Origin: Megalobrama amblycephala
Lineage: Eukaryota; Chordata; Actinopteri; Cypriniformes; Xenocyprididae
Assembly: GCF_018812025.1 (NCBI RefSeq)
Contig: NC_063053.1
Span: 14,302,623 to 14,366,622 of the forward strand
Direction: 5' to 3'
Length of the DNA: 64,000 nucleotides
Shown: one piece after another, positions 1-40,342 of the stretch
Position numbering within the stretch: the stretch's first letter is position 1
Layout of the letters: each line of letters begins with the position of its first letter
Program-made: the position numbers and the translations under genes
Notes under the pieces: generated by a model
Database searches by the model: none
What the model was told of the DNA's origin: nothing
Seen by the model: only the letters and a program-made list of their open reading frames with translations

Positions 1-3000
1 TTTTTTTTTTTTTTTTTGTAAGTACATAGTATACTTAAGTACACTTAATAACATAAAATGTGACTAGAAACAGCAACAAAAAGACATTGGCAAATGGTAG
101 AAATGGCTTTGAAAGTTATAAAAGGTCAGCTGTGTAAAATTAAGCAGCAGATTAATATAAGCCTTTTAATATAAAACACAGCATAATATTATTAAAGCTC
201 TCTTGTTGTCACTAGTGACTAGCATGTACAGTATAGCACAGATGACAAAATCTTTTGACCTACTGGTAGGAATGGAGGGGGGTTGAGACCTCGAGTATAA
301 AAGAGGAAAGTTATGGGCTTACCCAGCACTAAATTACCTTATACTAATGTTCTGTGACATTTCATTTGACACTGTGGTGTCATTAGAAACGGATTTGCTT
401 CTGAAATAATGTTACATTTAAATGTCAACATTGATCCACTGTTTAGGATCTGCCAAAATACTTTGAGAATGTCTCATCCGGTGGAGGGCACTTGCAGTAG
501 ACTTTTAATATAAAACACAGCATAATATTATTAAAGCTCTCTTGATGTCCCTTAGAGCACCAACTGGTGGAATAGTGTTTCACCAAGTGGTATTAGGGGT
601 TCAAATATGGAAGTTTCAAATTAAGGTTCACTCTCATTCATATGGTATTCACTGAGCATCCAGTTAAAGCTTGTGAAGATTGAGTTTTATGGCTGGCATG
701 AATTTGATCTGCATTAATACTATGAGTGTGTTGGAATAATGACACAAATGTAGCTGTCTTTTCACTTGGAAAGCATTCAAAGTTGTGGGATTTTTTATTT
801 TATTTTATTTATTTATTTTTATTTTTTAGATCTAGAAATAGCACAACACTGATGAGAGTGTTCCCAACAGTGTTGATTTTCATTGTGACTTTCCAATGCT
901 GGACTGCTTATATGACATCTCTCCACACTCCCATTCTCTAATGAGCCGAGGGAAATTCTACATTCCAGTCAGTCTTCAAGAAGATTGATGCTGGCAGATG
1001 AACACAAATCCACTTCATTTTTAAAGCTGATTATTGCATTTTCTGTTCCCATGAGATAGATGACAGAAAGGCTGTATTAGCCTTTTCTGTCTTTCATGGT
1101 TGCTTGATTTTTGTGTAATGTATATTTAACTATATTTATAAATTGTTTTATAATATATATTTTCACTGATCCCACTACAAATATTGATGTTTAGCAACAT
1201 ATACTACCATTCTGATATTTAGCAACATATACTTCAGTTTAGCAACATATACTACCGTTCTGAACTTTCTATTTATCATAGTATCCTGAAAAAATTGTAT
1301 CATGCTTTCCACAAAAATATTAAACAGCACATTGATGATAATAATAAGAAATGTTTCTTGAGCACCAAATCAGCATATAAGAATGATTTCTGAAGAATCA
1401 TATGACACTGAGGACTAAAGATGCTGAAAATTCAGCTTCGCCATCACAGGAAGAAATTAGATTTTAAAATATTAAAATGGAAAACAGTTATTTTAAATTG
1501 TAAAAATATTTCACAATATTACTGTGTTTACTGTATGTTTGATCAAATAAATGCAGCCTTGGTTGGTGAGCATAAGATAATTGTTTCAAAGAAAATTATA
1601 AATCTCACAGATTTAATAGGTTTCATTTAATGTTTTCTTAACAATAAAATAATCTACTAGAAATGATGTAGGTTTTTAATTTTCATTATTGCTGGAAATT
1701 ATACCACTATAATAAAGCTATGTATGAATTCTTTTGCTGAATAACAAGTCCATGTGGTGCAAAACATTCAGATTTGTTTGACTGCAACAATGTTTTGTTG
1801 ATTGTTTGATTTCTATTTTTGCGTCATCATGCTGGTTAGGTTATTGTGAAATAGGTTAGGTTAGGTTAGGTTATTGTCCTTGGTTCAAAATCTCAATCCA
1901 CGTAACATCCAATATCTTCTTATAGACTGAGGTTGTGTCACTTCGCACAGCAGTTTTGTGTTCATTGGACAGACAAATCGCTTATCATTGGAAACATCAC
2001 ACCAGGTTAGGACATGGTGTTATTCTGTTCTGGTTTACTAAACTAATCTGATGTTGTTTGTACACACGTCATAAAGAATGCGATTAACAGAACCCAATGT
2101 ATTAAGTGTGGAAACAAAAACACTCATGTTCTTCATGAAGTTTGAAAATGAGTCTGTAGCAAGTTGTGTGATCCTTAAATAGTGTTGTTAATAATGTTAA
2201 TATATAATAGTCTCTCTCAGATAGTCCCAAACAAGTAGGCAGCAAGTACCCTTGGTGTGTGCCATGACAGCCTGAAGCTGGTGCTGCTGACAGGCAGAGC
2301 TGTTTTTAGATGGCTGCTGAAGGTCAAGTCAGTCGTGCTGGGGAAGACTATTACATACCAGCATCCACCAAAACTACATGCTTCCTTCCACCAATATAGA
2401 AATGTGGGGTGTTTTTAACCAAAGCTTGTTCTCGGATAACTCATCAGGTTGGCTTTTATGTGCTGTGATTAAAATCTTGGTCTTTTTCACATGTGTTTTA
2501 TTCATTTGTTGTCGGTGAGGTTTATATGAGGCACTTATGTGAGGGGTGCTACAGCAAGGGAGGATCAGGTCGCATTGCATTCATATGGTGTCGGATACTT
2601 TTCGGTCTTGTTAGCATAAATGAGCCCATCTGGTTAAGTACTCAGGCCTCAATCATGAGTAAGTACTGCTACTTTAGTCTTATGTAACTGATCAAGTCTT
2701 CACCATTTCAGATGTTTAGACACTATGACTCAATTCAAACTATGACTGGTGTAAATCTTAGTGTGTTCACTTAGGAATCGCAGAGAACAAGAATATATTA
2801 ATTCAAAACTTACCTTAAAGGACTGATTTCAACCTCAGCTTTACATAACAAGAAAATTATATATCTTTCTTTTTTTTTATGCGGCACACCACAAAGGAAA
2901 CATTTTGAAAGCTGTTTTCCCTACCGTTTTCCATGAAATTACAATGAAGTAATTTCAGCACATACTGTGATGTGCTGTGCATGTTCTGTTTTCTTGTTCG

Positions 3001-6000
3001 GTTACCCATCACTTAATGATTTTGTTCAGCTGTTCCTGTTTAGCTCCCTCATTTAGTCTGTGTATAATATACTCCCTGTTTTGTTCAGTTGAAATTCTTT
3101 GTCCGTTCTTGTCGATGTTAAGTGGTTGTGTAGCGTTGTTTCTTCTGCCTAAGCTGGTGGATTATATTAAAGACTCCTTTGTTTCTAAAATGTATCGGTC
3201 TCCCCAAAATATTAAGTAGCTGTTATTCAACATTGGTATTAATAAAAAATGTTTCTTGAGCACAAAATCAGCATATTAGAATGATTTCTGAAAGATCATG
3301 TGACACTGAAGACTGGAGTAATGATGCTGAACATTCAGCTTTTTGAAATGTTCACAGGGTATTGTATTTTAAAACATATTGCAATAGATAACAGTTATTT
3401 TAAAAAGTTATAATGTTTAACAATATTACTGTTTCTGCTTTGATTAAGTAAATGCAGCCTTGGTGAGCATAAGAGACTTCTTTCAAAAACATTTTACCAA
3501 CCCCAAACGTTTGAATGGTAGTTTATGCTGAGTGAAACAGGATATTCCCTGAAAAAAAAGTTTGGTTGGACTTTATCAATAGTTTTGTCTTGATTTTGCA
3601 TTGGAATGATGCATAGCAATCATGCACCACAAGACCAGGAATGTTTATTAACAAAGTATATAGGATGCATTTTGATTTCATGTTGACTTATTTTGCCAGT
3701 CCATCTGTCCATCCATCCAGCCATCAAATTTCTCTCTTTAGTTTTCTCTGTGACCCCCCCACCCCCACCCCCCGTGATTCACTTGACCCACAGAACAGCT
3801 CCTTTGTGCTGTTGTGAGTGAGCAGGAGATTGGAGCTGGCATATCAGCCACTCATTCATCCAGGCATCAATTGGAATGAGCTGAGAATGGAGAGTTAATG
3901 CATGTTTTGTGTGCCAGGCCTGGTAATCCACCCTCAGTCTCTCCAAGCCTTTGTTTTCCCATGCTCCCTTCCTTTTCCTCCTGCCGTTAGTTTTGCTTAC
4001 CCCGGCACAAAGCAACAGTATCATGCATTCCTTAAAACATGTAAATCTGAATTAGAAAAGTTTTTGCAAAACGTCTTTATCCATATTTTTTTCTGCCATG
4101 AAGGTTTTATATGATGTGACCTAATATTACGCATAATTTAATGAAGCCTTAAAGGGATAGTTAACCCAGAAATGAAAATTCTGTCATCATTTACTTACCT
4201 TCATGTAGTTCCAAACCTATATGAATTACATTAATTAAATGGAATTTTCCATTTAATTTTCTGCACAGGTCAGAAGTCACTTTATGGGGATGTTGCCCCC
4301 AGCACATGAACACTACCATCACAGTGGCCTTTCTAAAGGTGACAGGACACTCCCCTTGCTAGATGAGGCAATTAGACTTGACATTTATAGAGGAAGATGA
4401 CTCTTAAAACAACCACAGCACTCTAGTGGCTAGCACCCATTTACACAGACACAATTAGTGCAGCTGTCAAGCAGGAAAAAGACTACCCAATGTGGGTAGT
4501 TATATATACAGAACATTTTTTTTTAATAAAGGAGGAAGAAGCCTATCATTTAAAGCTATTTTGGACTTATCGCACCCATCTAACTGCAAACATATTTATT
4601 CCAACCTCGATTTAACCAAAGGTTGGACGGACGTATCCAGACCAGCAGAATTTTTTTTTTTTTTTTTTTTGCAAAACCTAGTGTGGCTTATTTTTACAGG
4701 CCTGTACCCCAATAAGCAAATGAGACAGACTTCAGTTATTTGTGAATTTGTGCCAGAGTATGAGAGCTATTCAGTTGGGGGATGCAGTTATATTCAGTTC
4801 ATAAACATGGGCAGTGAACTTGAGCTGGTTAATTATTTTGAGAAAAAGATTATCAAATACAGTGCCATGTAGTCTGCAAGAAGGGCAACTACAATCTGTC
4901 ATATTTGCTCATGAGTATGTGCAAAGTGCCTGGATATAGTACATCTAGGTGTCGGATTGCATTGATGATCATGTTAAGCTCATCCACAGTGTGGATGTGA
5001 CCACAGTAGTGGAAACACAGCTGTCACATACCAATGCATTTTTAAAGATATTACACACAGTAGCCACACGCTGCAAGGTATTCCTCTAACAATGGCACTG
5101 ATTTATGAGACACCAACTGATTACTGGTAACACTTTAGTTTAGGGTCCAGTTGCTTATTAGCATATGTATTACTATGATATTGGCTGTTTATTAGCACTT
5201 ATAAAGCACATATTAATGCCTTATTCTGCATGACCATATTCTACATCCCATAATCCTACCCAATACCTAAACTTAACAACTACCTTACTAACTATTAAGA
5301 AGCAGTAATTAGGATTTTATTGAGACAAAAGTTGTAGTTAATAGTGATAATTGGACCCGAATCTAAAGTGTGACCGAATTATCAAACCCAGATTGAATTT
5401 GCAGGTTGAATCCATATTTTTTTATTATTGTGTAAAAATATGCATAATGGATAAACATGATCAAATAAGATAAAAACTCTTGAGCACTACACTCTTATTG
5501 AAAGCTGAAAGCATAATCAAATTAAAACTGGGGGGGAAAAAACTAACTAATAAGCAAACACTGGGGGCAGTAAAAGATTTTGTGTTTGCATAATAATGAT
5601 CAGCTTTACACTAATAATAACTAGATGTCCTTAATTATTAGTCGATCCCTATATTATTATTTGTCTTGTCTTTGATGTACCAGAATGAGAGCCGGTTAAA
5701 AACGAGAGATGCAGGTCAGTAGAATGAAAAATGAGCGAGGTCTAGAGACGTGTTTTTTAAAAGTTGCATTTCTTTTAACTTGAGCTCTGCAATTTTAGAA
5801 CATAGACTAGACGCTGCAAAAGACATGAGTTAAAGATGTCCATCTAGCATGTGTTTACATTGAAAACAATGAAAAAGTAGCACAGTGGAATGGAAAAACA
5901 CATTCCAACATGAATCAGCATGAATTCAATGTTGGTCCAGGCTGGTTTATGCTGGTTAGAGCTGGCTAATGCTGTTATAGTGCTTGTCTAGCTGGTGGAC

Positions 6001-8352
6001 CATGCTGTTCTCAGGTAAAACTAGGCTGGTGTGGCTGGTCCACCATGCAAAACATACCTTATGCTGGTGACCAGTAATACTGGAATTTTCTGCAGGGGCC
6101 ACATTTACCATTGCTTGGCAAAATCCAGTCAATTCAAAAGACATCCATGCGATCGGAAATTTTGCTTTAGGGTGACAGATTTCACCACACAGATCTTGCA
6201 GCGGTTTCAAGTTGGTTTTATAAGTGCGATTTGTATAAGTGCCTGTAAGTTTTGTCTCAACAATATTTTCATTGCCTCATACATTGTAGCCACATAGTGC
6301 ATAATGATGTTGTTTCACCTGCTCTGCTGCTCCACTCTGTCTGTCATTCTGGTATTTCTGCTGGACCCTTTGCTGGTTTGTCAAAGGCTCAATCTAGGCA
6401 CCACAAGCTTTCAAAGCTTCCCAGTAGTTAATGAGAATCAAAGAGCAGACACTGATCAATGTCTGATACTGATCTAGTTCACTGAAAACCATATACTGAA
6501 TTATGACTGCTGAAGGACTGGTTCATTATGAATTTTCTAAAGATCTAGGCACAAATATTTCAGGTAAGATACAGAGGTGACCTATTAAATTAGCTGATTT
6601 GATTGCTCTATTATTATTATTGTGGCTAAGAGTGAAGCATTGGAAAGTTCACCCTAAAATGACAATTCTGTTATCATTTGCTTGCCCTCATGTCGTTTCA
6701 AAAAATGAATAATGAATAATTTCATTCTTCTGTGAAAATATAATAAAATATGATATTTTGAAGAATGTTTTGGTTACTACTGACTTCCATTGTATGGACA
6801 AAAACACTGACGATTATCTGTTGTCAGATAATTAACAGCAAGCTAACTTTCTCAGAATGATTTTGCATGTGTTCTTCTCATTTTCTTGTTATGGCTGGTC
6901 TAGCTCTCAAGCTATAGGCTTTACAGTCCTGGCTCTTTTCAGACTAAATCCTTGGCTCAGATGTGCATGCATTTAAAAAAAAAAAAAAAAAAAAAAAAAA
7001 TCTAAACTGATGGAAATACAAAAAAATACACTCACACAGAGAGCTTTTCAGTTTTTCTCAATGGGAGTTTTAGTAAAAGTCCCTCAGGGAGCAAAACATA
7101 ACACAGTGTCAAAAATTCCTCATCTAGCCAGAAGAGATTAGAGAGAGAAACAGGCACACATCTGAAATCAGCTTTATTCATTTTGCATTCACATCAGTTT
7201 TCTGTAAATTAGACTTCTGTAAATAGTTCTGCACAACCATGCACAGTGACACTTTAGATAAGGAGATGCTTCTGGCTCAAAACACACAGCTCAAACCTCG
7301 CCAGATTTAAAAGAAAAGAAACAGACTCTAAATCTTGGTATGTGATAGCCTAGTTTTATGATACAAGGATGACACAGTGCCACCCATTTGTGCATTCTGT
7401 AGGTTTCCTGTATCAGTATCACAGAATCACAAATGGTGGTCCTCAACATTCTCCTTACATGTCATGGAGGAACAGACCTGATCCAGTTTTCATTACTAGT
7501 TCCAATGTAGAAGTTAGCTTTTCATCAATAAAGTGTCCAATAATGAGCGATTTGTTGTCCTTATTTAAACTGTTTGAAATTCTCACAAAACCTTATGGTT
7601 ATTTTGAAAACAGCTGTACTGATTAATATTTTTGTGGAAACCATGGTACTTTTTTTTTCAGGATTATTTGATGAATAGAAAGTTCAAAAGAACAGCATTT
7701 ATTTTGAAATAGAAATCGTTTGTAACATTATAAAAGTCTTTACTGTAACTTTTGATCGATTTAATACATCTTTGCTGAATAAAAGTATTAATTTCTTTCA
7801 CACAAAAAAAATCTTACTGACCCCAAACTTTTGAATATTAGTATGTATATATAATTTCTATATTACTATAAGTTCAATGGAAGGTATAAAGGTATTACAA
7901 AATCGAAATATGACCCAGACATGTTCTTTGCTTTGTTCACATTATGCTCATACACGTTTTCTCATATTGATTTAGGGTCTGTAGACTAAGAGCAACTTTA
8001 TTCTCCGGTCACAATTCTATTTTTAGCAAGAGGAACACATTATCTGTTCTAGTACTAAGCATGCAGCATGCCAAATGTGTGATTGAGATCTCTTTGTGCA
8101 CCCAGCTGTCATGGATTCAGAATATATGTGTGTGTTTTTATCCTCCACTGATTTTATTGAGAGGGTATCCAGCAAGTACCTGCAGAATCTTCCGCTTTGT
8201 TCACCTTTATTCATACGTCCAACCTAAATTATCAATCCCATAGGGAGGCAGGCAAATAAAAAACAAATAATTATCTTGTCCAAGTTTTGTGTTTGCAGAG
8301 GTGCTGACCTGTCAGTCTTTATTTTAAAGGCTCATTTGTTTTGTTTTAACAG
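1..8352 (+). other. ldb3 intron (5' end outside window), repeat-filled
   Basis: No exon found; in particular nothing resembling the PDZ N-terminus. Contents: poly-T at 1-17; three copies of a TTTAGCAACATATACT unit at about 1188-1256; inverted-repeat family fragments at 1250-1605, 3238-3530 and 7618-7845; a TTAAAGGGATAGTT-type end at 4149-4230; an element at 5128-5377; TGCTGG-rich repeats at 5930-6090; poly-A at about 6975-7000. AGGTT units at about 1853-1875 resemble (TTAGG)n. Confidence 0.7.
5128..5377. mobile_element. Inverted-repeat element, AACACTTTAGTTTAGGGTCC type
   Basis: Left end AACACTTTAGTTTAGGGTCC; right end GGACCCGAATCTAAAGTGTG, its near reverse complement. About 250 bp, AT-rich interior, no ORF. 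Confidence 0.75.
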
Positions 8353-35726
<27,374 letters not shown>

Positions 35727-35842
35727 ATGCTTCAACGGTGCATCAAAAGCTGTCAGTGAAGGAACTAAATGCAATTAATGTAACATCTGCATGTGTGGTT
35801 TTATGGCAAGACATTGGTGCCAATCCAAATGACACAAAAACT

Positions 35843-35848
35843 AATAAA
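35843..35848 (+). terminator. ldb3: Candidate polyadenylation signal of the ldb3 long isoform
   Basis: AATAAA 117 nt after the long-form stop. Other A/T-rich hexamers occur further downstream, so a longer 3'UTR is possible. Confidence 0.45.
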
Positions 35849-35849
35849 A

Positions 35850-38699
35850 AGACATACAGTATATCATTTATTAAACAGAATATTAGTAAACGATGACTGA
35901 ATGATACATAAACTAGGTGCTTTGACAATTTTTTAATCCAAACCCAATGTTGCACATAGAGTATGGGTTATTTTAGGTCATTCTTTTATTATATCCTGAA
36001 TACATTTGCATACATGCACTTGTATGCCTGATATATATTAATTTAAGAGATACATTTTCACTTTTTTTTTTTTTTTTTTTTGATTTAGTGAATTTATACA
36101 ACATACAATTTTTTTTTTTTAAACCTTTTTTTTTAATGAATAGGTTATACACAGATGTTGAAGATTGCCTGCATATGTAGTTGCACATGACCAGACATAG
36201 TCTTTGATCTCATAAATCATGTATAAACCAGAAACAGCCTGAAAAACGTCTATGCATTTTTATTATGCCTTAAACTCTAAAGTAAACCTAAATGTTTTTA
36301 TTGCATTTGTTTTTAGAAACAATAATGAGGCCTATAGATCCCTGACTTGCAAATCGATCACAAAAAGATGTTAAAAAGATTTGTTGAATGTTTTTTTGTG
36401 CAGTCTTTTTAATGCTGAATGGGTGATACAGTCAAACCAAAATGTATTCAGACACCTTGAACATTTTATTCATTAATACAGTTTATTCACTGTAGTTTAA
36501 AAAAATGGTAATAAAATATGACAGTTAAACTGTGTCAGAAAAAAATCATCTTAAGTATGTCATATAACATTGAAGTAAAACATGGTCAGGTCAAAGTGTC
36601 TGAATAGTTTTTGTTTCCACATTTTTATGAATTTTACTGGTATAAAGAATTTTTGGGTATAATATGTCACAGTTTACTTTATTTTGCTATCCTCACTTAC
36701 ATAAATGAACTATAGTGTCCTGAACCCACTAGTAAAAATCTATCAAAAATGTCTGAATAATTTTGGTTTGACTGTATATGTGTTACTAATTTTATTTATT
36801 TGAGTTTTTAGTGTGTGTAAGCATGCAAGGGAGTTAATTGATCCATTTGTGATGTCAACATTAGCATTAAGTTGTCAATGGTTTCATCAAACAATTTTAA
36901 GAAAATACCGTACACAGGGCATCTGAAAAGGTAACACAGTATGTGCTGTATAATGTCCAGCTCTCAAGGCTTAACAGAGTATTTTAAACTGGTCATGTTT
37001 GGCCTTGTCACCTATGATAGTTCCTTTTTTCTGTTATTTATTGCGTGCTAAACCTCAACATTTACACACTCTTTGCAAATGGTGTACTCTTCTGATTTTG
37101 CATAGATAATTAACTTTTTTCTTTGCCAAGAGTGGGGGATTGTTAATTTAATTTAATTTTTAAGACAGAGCCACATACACAGAGGACTCGAGTTGTATTC
37201 TTAATTTGTTCCTTAAAATGAATGACGAATGTAGTACCTGAGACTTTGTTCTTTTTATTCTCTGTGGGTAGATGCTACCCAACTCTGACATGCAACTGTA
37301 GGGTTACAGTAAAGGTTTTGTTTCGTGCCACATGACTATTAAAGAACAAGGTCAAATTGTGAGATTGCAATTGCAGACAGTTGTGTTTTCCTAAAGTTTG
37401 TGTGATATTGAAAGTTTTTATGCATACAATTCACTTGAACAAGATGGCTTTTATTTAGACACATTTTAGGATTGTGTCATTGATGTGTCAGTATATTTTC
37501 ACTGCCGCATATTAATCTTTAAAAGTTAATTTATACCCACCACATCAGTTAAGATGTATTCTTCGGGCTACTTTTGATTTTGGCTTTGGTTTTTTGTTTT
37601 AAATATTACTAACACAAACAATGGTTTTGCATGTCATAATTGCCTCTCTTAAATTTAATAAATTGTTAGCTTCTTTTTTACACAACATTAGTAAGTTATT
37701 TAAAATTACATTTGTAGCAGTGTTGGGTTCAGGAGTGGGTATCTTTTTAGCATTTTTCAAGAATTAACGCAATTGAATGTAGTCATATTAGACATATTAG
37801 GTGTAATATGTAGTCATATTACACATAATGTATTATCACTATTTGTCATCTGCTATATCTGCAGTTCACTTGGGAATTACAAGGAGACAAAAGAGTGATC
37901 CATCATTTTGCAGTGATACTGCAATAAGAAAAACAATTAAGAGCCATACAGTATGTTTTATGTGACACCCATGTGTTAACAAGTGCCTTTAATGCAGTTT
38001 TCTTCTGTTGAAAAATAGAGATATTGAGATATGGCTCTACGGAACACTGAAAATTTACTTTATGTAGTAGCTATCTTAAATATGAGCTGTATGTTTTTTC
38101 AAGATAGTTTGATAAACTAACTAGTACTACTATGGTGTTCTCTTTTTTGTATTATGAAATTATATTGTGAAAACAGCCTTACTTTGTACTTATTTCAATA
38201 CATTACTTAAATGTCCAAAAAAAAAAAAAAAAAAAAAAACCACCTGTATATTCACTGATATGTTAAACATGACTAATAAAAATATTAAGCTGCCTTATAA
38301 ACTGAAAATAGCTCATAACACATACAAATTTTATGGGCACTGTTCTCTATGTATGATTAAATATTATAAAACTGTACTGCAGCCTAATTGACATTACTAA
38401 ATGACATTTGTAATATTTAAATCTCATTGTTTTATTTAAATCTAAATCATAATCATCCTGTTTAACTTGAACACTATCAAATAAAATTGTTTAAAACTAA
38501 AGTATTTATGCATTGTACTTTATACACAAATGGCATACAAAAAGAGTAAGTATAATGTTCATCATTCATGTGTGAATTAAAAATGAAATAAAACGAACTA
38601 ATATGATTTCTATATTTAAAAACTGTGTGTTAAATGTTTTATCTAATGTATTAAATACATTTGATTTGGACATGAAAATGTACTAACTATAGTGTATCA
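35850..38699. other. Intergenic region ldb3-bmpr1a
   Basis: About 2.85 kb, strongly AT-rich, with poly-T (36063-36082, 36110-36120) and poly-A (about 38217-38240) tracts and one TA-flanked inverted-repeat element (36429-36774). No ORF with similarity and no RNA gene seen. Confidence 0.65.
36429..36774. mobile_element. TA-flanked inverted-repeat element, CAGTCAAACCAAAAT ends
   Basis: Left end CAGTCAAACCAAAATGTATT with ATTCAGACA; right end GTCTGAATAATTTTGGTTTG then ACTG; TA on each side. 346 bp, no ORF. Tc1/mariner-like MITE by ends and target site. Confidence 0.8.
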
Positions 38700-38976
38700 T
38701 TACACGTTAGTCGCCACTGTTTAGTTTCAGTCGCCAGGTGGCGCTAAGGAGTCGGTCAATCAGCGCGCTCGCTGCCGTGAGCTGCTGTCCGCTGACTGCG
38801 TGCAATCAGTGAGTGCAGTACGCTCTACGATGATGGTCAGTGCCAGACCCTTAACGGACCTCAGTCAGAGTCAATCACGACCACAGCTACAACCGACCCT
38901 CTGAATTATTCGAGTTTCGAGAGCTCATTAAATTGACGGAATACACGAAAATACGATTTACCGGAGAATCTTTTCG
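38700..38976 (+). promoter_or_regulatory. bmpr1a: bmpr1a promoter and non-coding first exon (GC-rich)
   Basis: A sharp local rise in G+C and CpG (for example CAGCGCGCTCGCTGCCG) after 2.8 kb of AT-rich intergenic DNA, ending in a strong donor, TTTTCG then GTAAGT at 38977. No TATA box is evident, as expected of a CpG promoter. The start site is not defined; the exon probably begins near 38750. A CTCF-like motif lies at 38731-38744. Within it, ATG at 38830 opens a 24-codon upstream ORF closed at 38902-38904. The assignment to bmpr1a rests on position and on the family having non-coding 5' exons. Confidence 0.65.
38731..38744 (+). promoter_or_regulatory. CTCF-like motif at the bmpr1a promoter
   Basis: TCGCCAGGTGGCGC fits the CTCF core at 12 of 14 positions and lies between the two genes at the edge of the GC-rich promoter. 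Confidence 0.35.
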
Positions 38977-40066
38977 GTAAGTGAAATAGAAAGTGTTAGC
39001 TTGGCTAAGCTAACGCTGCCTCACGAAAGTTTGTTAAGGCTGAATTTTCCATTTTCCACGTAATATTTTAAACGACTTGCTAAGGTAAAAGCGACTGTAG
39101 TGGCGTGTTATATTTTTCACTACACAGTACACAACTGTACAAGGCTTAAAGAGAAAAAACGGTGGGCGTTTACAGGTTTATTAAGTAATTTTGTTGGGAA
39201 ATGTTCTCAAGAGTGCGGCGAGTTGAACGATAGCTAGTGAGCTATCGCTGTTAGCAAGTCAAAATACGTTTAAATTTACTCACTTAACTAACAATAAGGT
39301 TTGTCTTTTTTCAAAACAATACAGTATCCTCGTAATTTTACGTGTTATCATATGTTTAAAATACCGTTATTATTGTTGGAAGAAAAACTGTCACTTAAAA
39401 AGTCTGAGTAAAAAGTTATTAACGCGATAGTCGCGTAATGCTAGCAACAACTTCCCTAATAATCTGACAGCTGTACATTACCTCTAAATGTTGATTTATC
39501 ATTCATATGCGAACTGCTTTACATGTTTTGTTTGCTTCTTTTCACTATTTAGCAATATCTTAATATTTTGGATTATATATTCTTCTCGTGGATTGTTTTT
39601 ATCTTCAGGCTGTTCTGGTCACGTATCCGCCTCTCAATACAAGCTGCATATGTGGGTGGAAATTTATTACATTTAAATTTTCCTAGTTTAACTGTACAGT
39701 GTGTACTCTTTTTTTCCCCATGTTTTGGTCTTTCTTGTGGCTATACTTCTAGCCCTCGATACAAAAGCTGCTTTTAATTTATGGGTTCTGGGGGGAAGGG
39801 GTCTGTTCAGCTCCTTTACCTTCTCGAGGAGGTCAAAAAACAGATGGTAACACTGCCTGTGAAGCAGTCAGCTTCGAGAGGCCTGAAGGAGAGAGAGGCT
39901 TAGTCTGAGGAAAGTGGATTTATTTTAGAAAATTAAAGCTAAAGGCTCACAGTATATACATGCCAGACATCTGTGCATTCCACAGCTTGATTCAAAATCT
40001 CCTCTGCAAAAAATAATATTGGTCAAACTGGGTGCTCTGTACTGATGAGAACAAAACCAGGTTGTG

Positions 40067-40342
40067 TTAAAGAGTTAGTTCGTTCAGAAATGAAAATGTC
40101 TGTCATCATTTACTCATCCTCATGTCGTTTTAAACCTGTAGGGGTTTCTGAAGATGTTAGGCAGACCACTAGGGAGTGGAGTCACCATTCACTTGCACTG
40201 TATCTTTTTCTCCATACAATAAAGAATAATGGTGGCTAAGTGACATCTTATTTTATTTTACGCAGACGAATGAAAGTCACACAGGTTTGGAACAACATGA
40301 GGATTAGTAAATGATGACAGAATGTACATTTCTGGATAATGT
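40067..40342. mobile_element. Short copy of the TTAAAGGG-type inverted-repeat family
   Basis: About 276 bp. Left arm has GTCATCATTTACTCATCCTC and right arm GAGGATTAGTAAATGATGAC. Located in bmpr1a intron 1. Confidence 0.75.

Noticed and set aside
1853..1875. (TTAGG)n-like run resembling insect telomere repeats
   Set aside because: Only a few units and vertebrate telomeres are TTAGGG; likely a chance short repeat.
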